Shown here: piece by piece, positions 1-7,111 of the stretch
Layout: the number at the start of each line of letters is the position of its first letter
How positions within the stretch are numbered: the first letter of the stretch is position 1
Assembly (NCBI RefSeq): GCF_900188025.1
Contig: NZ_FZNO01000019.1
Location: 1 to 64,000, forward strand
Length of the DNA: 64,000 bases
Direction: 5' to 3'
DNA from: Blastococcus mobilis
GTDB taxonomy: Bacteria > Actinomycetota > Actinomycetes > Mycobacteriales > Geodermatophilaceae
Notes under the pieces: model-generated
Told to the model about the DNA's origin: nothing
Seen by the model: the letters and a program-made list of their open reading frames with translations, nothing else
The model's database searches: none
Translations under genes and position numbers: made by a program

Positions 1-88
1 GCACTGGTCACACTGGCGTCGCAGACACCAGGCCCGCGCCCGCCGCTGCCACTACGCAACCCGAGAGGCCAGGTACGTGCGGCTGTAG
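1..88 (+). mobile_element. C-terminal end of a probable IS701-like transposase, cut by the window edge
   Basis: Reading from base 2, 28 codons stay open to a TAG at 86-88. They encode HWSHWRRRHQARARRCHY followed by ten residues. A tail of the form W-R-R-R-H-Q-x-x-A-R-x-x-H-Y is, from memory, typical of actinobacterial IS701-type DDE transposases. The catalytic part would lie to the left of the window. No terminal inverted repeat or target duplication could be confirmed, so family and intactness are inference. The non-coding, degenerate DNA that follows fits the edge of an inserted element. Confidence 0.45.
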
Positions 89-90
89 TA

Positions 91-109
91 CTAGGCCTAG
101 CAGGCTAGG
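91..109. repeat. Two overlapping perfect palindromes rich in CTAG
   Basis: Bases 91-100 are the perfect palindrome CTAGGCCTAG. Bases 96-109 form a second inverted repeat, CCTAGC-AG-GCTAGG. Three CTAG tetramers fall within 18 bp, directly after the transposase stop codon. CTAG is usually rare in bacterial genomes. The site could be an insertion-element end or a small transcription-stop hairpin; the function is unknown. Confidence 0.5.
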
Positions 110-536
110 GCTCGAACCTTCCGACGGCATGGTGGAGCCTCAACGCGCTGATTGTCTGCCTCGAGGCACGGTGATTTGCGTGCGCTGATGTGCGCGGCGA
201 GCGGACCCGCTGGCGGCCTCGGCCCTCGAGTGAACTGACGTCGAGGACGGGCAACCTGTCTCTCGAGCTGCCTTGAGGGATGATCTGGTGACATCGGCCA
301 GACAACGAATTCGTGGATGTCTGGTACGGACTCACCGGACCGCCGGGGTCCCTCGAAGGCCTCTACGGCCAGCGCCGCGCCGACGGCCGCACCCACCCCG
401 GAGTGCGGCGGCCCGCCCCCGGCGATCTGAGGCCGCGCTCCCTTCGTGTGCTGTGAGCGGCGGAGCGGCGCAGCTCACATTCCACTGGGACCAAGTGCCC
501 TGTAGCAGGTTCGCATCACCCCAGATCGTGATCAGC
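110..536. other. Non-coding stretch, no supported gene
   Basis: Open frames occur on both strands here but none has the G/C-rich third codon positions seen in the genes of this window, and none has a convincing ribosome binding site. A GGTTCGAGCCC string on the minus strand near 111-121 resembles a tRNA T-loop, but the flanking stem does not pair. This looks like degenerate DNA beside the transposase remnant. Confidence 0.4.
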
Positions 537-833
537 GTGAGTCAAGAAGCGGCCCACGGCCCGCCTCGGCCTGACCGGGATCCCCGGGCCGGCCGAGTCG
601 AACGGGAGGGCTGGACGGTCGGCGCCGATGCGGTCGCCCCCCGGCCCTGGGAGCAGGAATGGGTGGACATGCCCGCCGGACACCTGCACGCGGTCAGCGG
701 CGACGGGCTCGTCGCCGGCCGCGCGGTCTGCCTGGCGCCGGTGACGCTGCTCGACCCGGCCGACTGGGCGTGGCCCGACGACGGCGACCACGAGTGGCCG
801 CTGTGCTGGATCTGCCTCGCGCTGACCCACTGA
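537..833 (+). CDS. Hypothetical protein, about 98 aa
   Basis: I do not recognise a family. From about base 600 nearly every third codon position is G or C, so the C-terminal 75 residues look genuinely coding. They are rich in Trp, Asp and Pro (WEQEWVDMPAGHLHAVSGDG, then DWAWPDDGDHEWPLCWICL). The protein ends with a W-x-x-C-W-I-C motif, which could bind metal. The GTG at 537 is the likeliest start; the same frame is open further upstream but with non-coding composition. No signal peptide or membrane segment is seen. It stands alone between the transposase remnant and a minus-strand operon. Confidence 0.45.
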   Translation: MSQEAAHGPPRPDRDPRAGRVEREGWTVGADAVAPRPWEQEWVDMPAGHLHAVSGDGLVAGRAVCLAPVTLLDPADWAWPDDGDHEWPLCWICLALTH

Positions 834-1067
834 CGGCTCACCGCCCGCGTACAGGGCATGCACGCCCACAGCGGCAGTCCGCGTCCGGAATGGAACTGCT
901 GGCAGATAGCCAGGTCCGGCATGGTTGCGCGCACCGACGACGTCCCGATCCGCGCACCGAACTCGAGGAATCCGTCGACGCCCCGTCGACGTCCGCCGGT
1001 GGCCGGTGCCGGTGACGCGGTCCGGCATCCGCGCCTCCTCGGAATGGGATGCCCTGGGTGCTGCCAG

Positions 1068-1988
1068 TCACTCGGGGCAGGCCCTGTCCAGAAACTCGAA
1101 GCGCAGGTCCTCCGTGTCCTGGAGAACGGTCACGCGCCCGCGCTCCTCGTCCCAATCCCGATTGATGAGGACGTACCGCGACCCGGCCTGCTGGAGGAGG
1201 AGCAACCCGTCGTACCGGAAGCGGTAGCGGGCGTCCTCACCCTCCCCCACCATCGTGCGCTCCACACCCGGCAGATCAAGGGCCAGGTCCCGTCCGCTGT
1301 AGAGGGACACCGCCACGACCAGATCGCTGCACCCGGTGATGATGTCCCGCGCGTAGAGCTCACCCATCAACAGCGCGATCCGCTCGGCGTCCCAGAAGAC
1401 CGCGAAGAGGAGCACTCCCCAGAGCAGCCCGCGCACCGCGGTGTGCCCACCGCTCGAGCCGCTGCCGGTGATCCGCTGTTCCAGAGCACCGCCGTACAGG
1501 GCTGCCCCAACGGCGCCGGTCAAGGCCACCGGCACCGCGAGGGTCTGGGTGCTGGGCAGTAGCAACAGGACCACCGCGAGCAGGAACCAGCCGACCCAGG
1601 ACCACTGCAGCGCCCTCGCCCACCGGAGAACCCTCGGTCGCACAGGAGTACCGAGCGCCGCGGACAGGACCAGCCGCTCGTGGGCCCAGCGTGCCAAGAC
1701 TGCGAGCAGAAGCACGAGCAGGGCGGGTACGTAGAGCACATTCACGCTCTTGAGCACGTAGTCCGTCGATGTCAGGCCCATGACCGAGGCGTCGAAGCCG
1801 AGCTCGTCCGCCTGGGCGTCCGTCCTCCGCCATCCGAAGTAGAACAGCAGCGCCGCGCCCACCGCGACCGGCGACCCCAGCGTGGCGAGCAGGCGGATCG
1901 ACGACGCAGCCGTGCTTTCCTTCGCCGCAGGCCGCGGGCGGCGCAGTCGAGGCGGCGGCATCGATGCACCCCGGCGAGCGGCCGGCAT
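1068..1988 (-). CDS. Hypothetical membrane protein, 306 aa
   Basis: The function is not recognised. The N-terminus is basic and proline-rich. Hydrophobic segments lie at about residues 35-52, 82-100, 128-145, 150-168 and 188-204. A soluble C-terminal domain of about 100 residues follows, with a 'ALDLPGVERTMVGEGEDARY' stretch that resembles a small beta-rich domain. The start codon lies 7 bp after the stop of the TIG-domain gene, so the two are almost certainly cotranscribed. An in-frame Met ten codons downstream is an alternative start. A role as a membrane partner of the TIG protein is inference from position only. Confidence 0.6.
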   Translation of the reverse strand: MPAARRGASMPPPRLRRPRPAAKESTAASSIRLLATLGSPVAVGAALLFYFGWRRTDAQADELGFDASVMGLTSTDYVLKSVNVLYVPALLVLLLAVLARWAHERLVLSAALGTPVRPRVLRWARALQWSWVGWFLLAVVLLLLPSTQTLAVPVALTGAVGAALYGGALEQRITGSGSSGGHTAVRGLLWGVLLFAVFWDAERIALLMGELYARDIITGCSDLVVAVSLYSGRDLALDLPGVERTMVGEGEDARYRFRYDGLLLLQQAGSRYVLINRDWDEERGRVTVLQDTEDLRFEFLDRACPE

Positions 1989-1995
1989 CGGTGGA

Positions 1996-3108
1996 TCACC
2001 CGCCCGGTGATGCGGTCGGATCCGCCACGGTGCCCGGACTCGGACGTGGCCGGGGTTCCAGCTCGTACACGAAGGTAGGGGTGTTGAAGACCTGCATGTA
2101 CCAGCCCTCGACCCAGACCTGAACCGAATGCTCGCCCGCTGACCATTCCGCGTCCACGGGGGCCGGCGGCACGATCAAGGAGGCGCTGTCGCCGTCCGTC
2201 TGAACGGTCAGGTCCACGTCGCCGAAGTGGATGACGCTCGTGGAGGGGAGGTGCTCCCCGACGAGGTGGATGCGGTAGCCACCGGAGGCAGCACCATGAT
2301 CCGGCTCGAGGCTGATCACCCGAGGACAGGCCGGTCCGCGCCCCGGCCCGTCCCCGCGGACCAGCCGGGCGGTGGGGTCGGTCGTGTGCACAGCCACGAG
2401 CTCACGGAGCACCTCGTACGCCACGTCACCGAGGCAGGTGAAGTCCGCGCCCACGGCATCGATCTGCGCCAGAGCGGCTTCTGCAACCGGCCACTGATCG
2501 GGCTCGTCGTAGAAGGCGGCGCGGCACGCGGCGGCAGCGCCCTCGTAGAGGCGTCGCTCCTGCGCGCTCAGTGCGGTGTAGTAGGGATCGTCCGACCCGT
2601 CCTGGGGCGTGAGTATGCAGTCGTGCTGCAGGTTCTGGTAGGCGATCTCCTCAGGGAGGTCGACGCCGCCTCCCGGCGCCAGACCCAGGATCCACGCGAC
2701 CACGCGATTGCGTGGGCGTTCTGGCCTCCTCGACCGATCTTCGTCGGAGGACGCAGTGGAACCGGTGGCCGGCGAGGTGTCGGAGGCCGTTCCTCCAGAG
2801 GAATCGGAAGCCGACCCTTCAGCGGAATCGGAGGCTGTTCCTCCAGAAGGAGCAGACGCCGTTCCTCCGCCGGAGGAAGGGTTCGTGGGCGTGGCTGTCG
2901 GAGTCGCGCCCGGGCCGGATGACGGGGTGAGCGCCGTCGTGGGCCCGATGGTGGCCGGAGGCTCGACGAGGACGTCGCTGTCGTGGTCCCGGGCAACCAG
3001 GACGCCTGCGCCGGTCATGACGACAACCGTCAGGACCAGCAGTCCCCACCACAGCGGAGCCCGACGACCGTGCAGGAATCGCGGCAACGACCACTGCTCA
3101 ATGCCCAT
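1996..3108 (-). CDS. Membrane-anchored protein with Ser/Thr-rich linker and C-terminal IPT/TIG-like domain
   Basis: A short cytoplasmic N-terminus precedes one transmembrane segment (WWGLLVLTVVVMTGAGVLV, about residues 20-38). A low-complexity Ser/Thr/Gly/Pro linker then runs to about residue 130, with repeated GGTAS and SDS units. After it comes a conserved region with several Cys residues (QHDCIL, AAACRAAF, FTCLGD). The C-terminus looks like an IPT/TIG immunoglobulin fold: 'CPRVISLEP', then 'SGGYRIHLVGEHL', then 'SVIHFGDVDL'. This suggests a surface protein held off the membrane by a flexible stalk. I chose the ATG at 3108; a GTG at 3159 in the same frame would add 17 residues. It is the first gene of a two-gene operon. 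Confidence 0.6.
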   Translation of the reverse strand: MGIEQWSLPRFLHGRRAPLWWGLLVLTVVVMTGAGVLVARDHDSDVLVEPPATIGPTTALTPSSGPGATPTATPTNPSSGGGTASAPSGGTASDSAEGSASDSSGGTASDTSPATGSTASSDEDRSRRPERPRNRVVAWILGLAPGGGVDLPEEIAYQNLQHDCILTPQDGSDDPYYTALSAQERRLYEGAAAACRAAFYDEPDQWPVAEAALAQIDAVGADFTCLGDVAYEVLRELVAVHTTDPTARLVRGDGPGRGPACPRVISLEPDHGAASGGYRIHLVGEHLPSTSVIHFGDVDLTVQTDGDSASLIVPPAPVDAEWSAGEHSVQVWVEGWYMQVFNTPTFVYELEPRPRPSPGTVADPTASPGG

Positions 3109-3159
3109 GTCGGCCTCGGCCAGGAGGACATCTCGGCCCTTGCCCCCACTGCAGATCAC

Positions 3160-3520
3160 CCTCGTGACGGACCGAGGCCGGCCGGGTCAGGACGGGGCTG
3201 TGTCCTGCGTGTCCGCGGGCCGTGGAGTCGGACTCGTACCCGGAGATCGAGAGTCCGTCCATCCACCGCTCAAGTCAAGCCCTCGCCACCCGGGCGACGG
3301 CGCACGCCCTCGCGGTCGAGGCGGTGACCGTGGGCACGCCGGAAGGCCACGCAGACGACTCTTGTGGGATTCGGAACCTCTGAGGACGATCCCGCGCACG
3401 GTGAAGTCGCTGGACTGCCTCGTCCGCCGCCACCCGTGGTGCGGCAAGAAGAACGACGAGAGCGGCATGCCGTCCCATGGCCGCTCGGCCGAGCGTCCAC
3501 ACCCATCGAGGGAGAACCCG
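3160..3520. other. Divergent intergenic region, no gene seen
   Basis: This gap separates the minus-strand TIG gene from the plus-strand AOC-like gene and should hold both promoters. Overlapping frames are open, but their codon composition is mixed and no family is recognisable. I could not pick a convincing -10/-35 pair. The 3' end holds the ribosome binding site GAGGGAGAA for the gene that starts at 3521. Confidence 0.4.
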
Positions 3521-4084
3521 ATGCGCCGTATCGCTGTGCTGTCCGCATGTGTCCTGGCCGGTGGCCTGCTCGGCCCGAGCACCGCGCTCGCCTCCCAGGA
3601 AGGCGGGGACCATGACTACCGCTGGATCGGCGTGGAGGACCAGTTCGCCATCGTCCTGCCCAACGGCGAGACGTTCACCGAGGACGAGGAACCCACGGCC
3701 GGAGAGGAGGAGGCGCCTCCGATCGGCACGCGCCTGTTCGTCAGCGAGGTCCTGTACGAGACCGAGGACGGTCGCACTCGTGGGGGCGAGGTCGGCCGCA
3801 TCCACGTCGAGTGCACGTTCCAGGCCGTGGCCCTGAACGTCCTGTGCGACATCGCCTTCGTCCTCGACGACGGATCTCAGCTGCACGGCACCGCAGCCAT
3901 CGACTTCAGCACGCAGGGCACGACCGAGCCACTGCAGGTGGACATCGCGGTGACCGGCGGGACCAATGACTTCTTCGGCGCCACCGGTGAGGTGTCCCGC
4001 CTCGACATCAGCCCCACCGGGGGCGAGAACGCCGAGACGGTGGCGCTGTACGAGACGAACCTCGTCCTGGCCCACGAGAAGTAG
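3521..4084 (+). CDS. Secreted allene-oxide-cyclase-barrel-like protein, 187 aa
   Basis: The first 25 residues form a Sec signal peptide (MRRIAVLSACVLAGGLLG, cleavage near ALA-SQ). The mature part alternates hydrophobic and polar residues as in an eight-stranded barrel. Signature-like stretches are 'HVECTFQAVALNVLCDIAF', 'HGTAAIDF' and 'VTGGTNDFFGATGEV'; the last strongly resembles the AOC/dirigent-like barrel domain common in actinobacterial secreted proteins. The two Cys residues may form a disulfide. The ATG at 3521 has GAGGGAG seven bases upstream. A longer in-frame extension exists but lacks coding composition. Enzymatic activity is not implied. Confidence 0.65.
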   Translation: MRRIAVLSACVLAGGLLGPSTALASQEGGDHDYRWIGVEDQFAIVLPNGETFTEDEEPTAGEEEAPPIGTRLFVSEVLYETEDGRTRGGEVGRIHVECTFQAVALNVLCDIAFVLDDGSQLHGTAAIDFSTQGTTEPLQVDIAVTGGTNDFFGATGEVSRLDISPTGGENAETVALYETNLVLAHEK

Positions 4085-4275
4085 CCCGGTGGGGTGCGGT
4101 GGCGGCTCCCCGCCTCCGCCCCCCGAGCGGCCGGTTTCCCGGGGTGGTCTGCCCGTAGGCCACCCCGGGAGACGACACCGCCGTCCTCGCGCGCACGGGC
4201 AGGAGGGTCAGCCGGCGCAGCTGACCAGCCGGGCGGCATGCGACGCTCCCGGGGTCCCCGACGAGAGGTGGCCCA

Positions 4276-4692
4276 GTGCCGTCCGACAGCGTGTTCGCCG
4301 CCCGCGTGCAGGCCGTGCTCGACATCCCCCTTCACCGCTTCCTCGGCATGTGCCTGCGGGACGCGGCCGACCCGTCGGCGGGCGTGTGGTTCCCGGTGGA
4401 CGCGCCCGCGCAGAATCAGGCCCAGGTGCTCCACGGCGGCGTCGTCTACACGCTGCTCGACGTCGCGTCCTTCCTGGCGCTGCTCCCCCACCTCGGCGAC
4501 GACGAGCACGCGGTCACCCACGACCTGACGGTGTCCCTGCTCCGCCCGGTCGCGGCCGACAAGCGCGTGGACATCACCGGCACCGTCCTGCGCCGCGGCC
4601 GGGCGGTCGCCTTCATGCGGGCGGAGGCAACCATGGACGGCGAGGTCGTCGCCGCGGCCCAGGTGACCAAGAGCGTCGTCCGCGCGAGCTGA
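4276..4692 (+). CDS. PaaI-family hot-dog thioesterase, 138 aa
   Basis: The length and a single hot-dog domain fit acyl-CoA thioesterases of the PaaI/YbgC-like group. The core helix motif is 'VLHGGVVYTLLDVASFLAL', matching the usual HGG-x5-D signature with the catalytic Asp. The following strands ('VTHDLTVSLLRPV', 'VDITGTVLRRGRAVAFMRAE') are typical. Start is GTG at 4276, preceded by GAGAGGTGG. Its stop codon abuts the stop of the convergent alcohol dehydrogenase with no gap (TGATCA). It probably hydrolyses an aryl- or acyl-CoA; the substrate cannot be told from sequence. Confidence 0.8.
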   Translation: MPSDSVFAARVQAVLDIPLHRFLGMCLRDAADPSAGVWFPVDAPAQNQAQVLHGGVVYTLLDVASFLALLPHLGDDEHAVTHDLTVSLLRPVAADKRVDITGTVLRRGRAVAFMRAEATMDGEVVAAAQVTKSVVRAS

Positions 4693-5982
4693 TCACCAGA
4701 GACACATCGACCGGCTGAAGATGCCGGCGATGTCGTCGTCGGTGACCTCGCGGGGACAGGTCGCCAGAAGCCGCTGCTGCTTCATCGTCCCCTCGACCAG
4801 ATCGGGGATGTCGCCTTCGGCGAAGCCCACCGCCCCCACGCCGTTGGGGATGTCGATGTCGCGCATGAGGTCGGCCAGCACCATGGGCAGGAACTCCGAC
4901 GGTTCCGTGGGCAGCCCGGCATTCGGGGCGAGCAGCTGCGCGGCCCGGACGTGCCGTTCCGGCGCGGCCTCGAAGGTGAACCGGAAGGCCTCCGGCGCGG
5001 TGAGGGCCACCGACATGCCGTGCGGCACCATCGGCTCGCCGGCCGGGTAGTCCTTGGGGTGGAAGTCCTTCACCTGCCCGGCGATCGGATAGGCGTTCGC
5101 GTGCGGGATGTGCACACCGGCGTTGCCGAAGCCCATGCCGGCGAAGGTGGCCGCCATGGCCATGTCCGCGCGGGCCTGCGCGTCGTCCCCGTGGCGGACG
5201 GACCGCCGGAACGAGCCGGCCAGCAGCGTCAGGGCCTTCTCCGACCACATGTCCGCGATCGGGTTCGACCCGCAGTAGGGCACTCGCTGGTCGGGCGTCT
5301 TGCGCTCGTAGGTCGTGTACCACCGCGCGGTGTAGCTCTCCAGCGCGTGGCACAGGATGTCCATGCCCGAGGCCGCCGTCACCCCGGGCGGCTGGGTGAG
5401 CGTGAGGTCGGGGTCGATCACGGCCAGGGTCGGGCGGAGCCACGCGTGACTGATCCCGGTCTTCACCTTCGCGGCGATGACGTCCATCACGCAGATCGTC
5501 GTGCTCTCCGATCCGGTGCCCGTCGTCGTGGGGACGGCGACCAGCGGCTTGAGCGGCTGCGACGGCGCCTCCCCCTTGCCGACCGGCACGTTGACGTAGT
5601 CCATGAGGTCGCCGGGATTGGTGGTCAGCAGGTTGATCGCCTTGGCCGTGTCGATGCTGGAGCCTCCGCCCACGGCGACGAACGCGTCCCACGGCCCCGT
5701 CGAGCGGGCCTCCTCGATCGCGGCGACCAGGCTGAGGTCGGTCGGCTCGACGTGGACGCCGTCGTACACCCGGGCCTCGATGCCGAATTCGCTCATCTGG
5801 TCGGCCACCCGCTGCGGGATCCCGGTGGCCGCCAGGCCGGCATCGGTGACCACCAGCACCCGCCGCACGCCGTACCTGCTGAGGTCGTAACCGATCTCGT
5901 CGGAGGCCCCGCTCCCGAACTTGAGCAGCGGCGCCCCGTAGGTGAAGACGGACTCGGGGTGGGCGGGCGAGGTGGTGCTCAT
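4693..5982 (-). CDS. Iron-containing alcohol dehydrogenase, hydroxyacid-oxoacid transhydrogenase-like, 429 aa
   Basis: A group III (Fe-dependent) alcohol dehydrogenase. The NAD-binding motif GGGSSIDTAKA lies near residue 105. Metal ligands can be seen as Asp and His in 'GMDILCHALESYTARW', His in 'GVHIPHANAYPIAGQ' and His in 'MVPHGMSV'. The long insertion after 'LESYTARW' and the 'AGMGFGNAGVHIPH' segment resemble the ADHFE1/HOT branch, which oxidises 4-hydroxybutyrate-type hydroxyacids using 2-oxoglutarate as acceptor. The exact substrate is inference. It is transcribed divergently from the cyclase/CoA-ligase pair across a 150-bp gap, suggesting a shared catabolic role. Confidence 0.85.
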   Translation of the reverse strand: MSTTSPAHPESVFTYGAPLLKFGSGASDEIGYDLSRYGVRRVLVVTDAGLAATGIPQRVADQMSEFGIEARVYDGVHVEPTDLSLVAAIEEARSTGPWDAFVAVGGGSSIDTAKAINLLTTNPGDLMDYVNVPVGKGEAPSQPLKPLVAVPTTTGTGSESTTICVMDVIAAKVKTGISHAWLRPTLAVIDPDLTLTQPPGVTAASGMDILCHALESYTARWYTTYERKTPDQRVPYCGSNPIADMWSEKALTLLAGSFRRSVRHGDDAQARADMAMAATFAGMGFGNAGVHIPHANAYPIAGQVKDFHPKDYPAGEPMVPHGMSVALTAPEAFRFTFEAAPERHVRAAQLLAPNAGLPTEPSEFLPMVLADLMRDIDIPNGVGAVGFAEGDIPDLVEGTMKQQRLLATCPREVTDDDIAGIFSRSMCLW

Positions 5983-6043
5983 GGCGTCCCTTTCGGCGGT
6001 CGCGGTCCTGCTGCGCGGGTCGGCTGCACCGAATGTTGCACGC

Positions 6044-6059
6044 GGTTGTGATCAGCACC
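6044..6059. promoter_or_regulatory. Possible operator in the ADH/cyclase divergent promoter region
   Basis: GGTTGTGATCAGCACC is an imperfect inverted repeat centred on TGATCA, with matching outer GGT/ACC arms. It sits between the divergent starts at 5982 and 6132. No regulator gene is adjacent, so assignment as an operator is tentative. Confidence 0.25.
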
Positions 6060-6131
6060 ACACCGGCGAATAGTCCTCGGCACCGCCTCGGCCCGTCAGC
6101 GAGCGGGCATCTTCCCGCCCAGGAGGCCCCG

Positions 6132-7103
6132 ATGACCGACACCCCGACGACGACCGCCCCGGCCCTCGGCGAGCTGCTCAGCGACGCACCCACCAACTGG
6201 GGCAAGTGGGGGGACGACGACGAGGTCGGGGCGCTCAACTACCTGGGCCCCGAGCAGGTCCTCGCCGCCGTCCGGCTGGTCAACCAGGGGAAGGTCTTCA
6301 CCCTGCAGCGGCTGATCGGCGACCCGAAGGGCGACCCGGTCTGGCCGGGCCGCACGCCCGCCGAACGGACCCAGATACTGGATGAGTCCGACTGGGACGA
6401 GGGCGGCAAGGGCCCCGCGTACCCGGGCGGGCTGCACTACGCCGACGACAAGATCAACGCCTTCCTGCAGGGCTCGACGCAGTACGACGCCCTCGGCCAC
6501 GTCTGGTACGGCGGGAAGATCTGGAACGGCTACGACGCGCGGACCACGGTCGGGGGCATGGAGGAGGCCAGCGTCGAGCCGATCGCCCGGCGCGGCGTCG
6601 TCGGCCGTGCCGTCCTGCTGGACATGGCGCGGTTCCGCGGCAAGCACACTCTCGACAAGGGCGAGACCTTCACCCACGAGGACCTGATGGCGTGCGCCGA
6701 GTCCCAGGGCATCCGGATCGAGAAGCGGGACATCCTGCTCGTCCGCACCAATTTCCTGCAGCTGTTCTTCGAGCAGGGCGAGGCGTTCTACGAGGGCTTC
6801 AACGAACCCGGCCTCGTCTACAGCCCCGAGCTCGTCCAGTGGTTCCAGGACATGGAGATCCCCAACCTGGTCACCGACACCATCGCCAACGAGGTGACGA
6901 TCGATCCCAACAACGGGGTCGCCCTGGTGCTGCACAACGCGCTGATGCGCAACCTGGGCATCGCCCTGACGGAGATCGCCGACCTGGAGCAACTGGCCGC
7001 CGACTGCGCCGAGGACGAGCAGTACGCCTTCCTGTACGTGGCCGCCCCGCTGAAGATCGCCAAGGCGGCCGGTTCGCCCGTCAACCCGGTAGTCATCAAG
7101 TAG
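6132..7103 (+). CDS. Cyclase-family protein (kynurenine formamidase-like fold), 323 aa
   Basis: Matches the cyclase/metal-dependent hydrolase family (PF04199 type). The metal-site region usually reads HxGTHxDxPxH; here it is 'GSTQYDALGHVWYGG', keeping Asp and the last His but replacing the earlier His residues, as in a known long subgroup. Other landmarks are 'VGGMEEASVEPIARRGVVGR' and 'DILLVRTNF'. Start ATG 6132 follows a perfect AGGAGG; an upstream ATG in the same frame is not needed. The gene ends eight bases before the CoA ligase, so the two form an operon. Likely role: hydrolysis of an amide or cyclic intermediate in a catabolic route; substrate unknown. Confidence 0.8.
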   Translation: MTDTPTTTAPALGELLSDAPTNWGKWGDDDEVGALNYLGPEQVLAAVRLVNQGKVFTLQRLIGDPKGDPVWPGRTPAERTQILDESDWDEGGKGPAYPGGLHYADDKINAFLQGSTQYDALGHVWYGGKIWNGYDARTTVGGMEEASVEPIARRGVVGRAVLLDMARFRGKHTLDKGETFTHEDLMACAESQGIRIEKRDILLVRTNFLQLFFEQGEAFYEGFNEPGLVYSPELVQWFQDMEIPNLVTDTIANEVTIDPNNGVALVLHNALMRNLGIALTEIADLEQLAADCAEDEQYAFLYVAAPLKIAKAAGSPVNPVVIK

Positions 7104-7111
7104 AGGACGCC

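Noticed and set aside
110-180. tRNA-like T-loop (GGTTCGAGCCC on the minus strand)
   Set aside because: The bases flanking the loop do not form the T-stem, and no anticodon or acceptor stem could be built around it.
4613-6238. 541-codon open frame on the minus strand overlapping the iron alcohol dehydrogenase
   Set aside because: It is a GC-rich shadow frame; the 429-residue frame in the same place carries all ADH motifs, and the shadow is Arg/Gly/Pro-rich with no family features.
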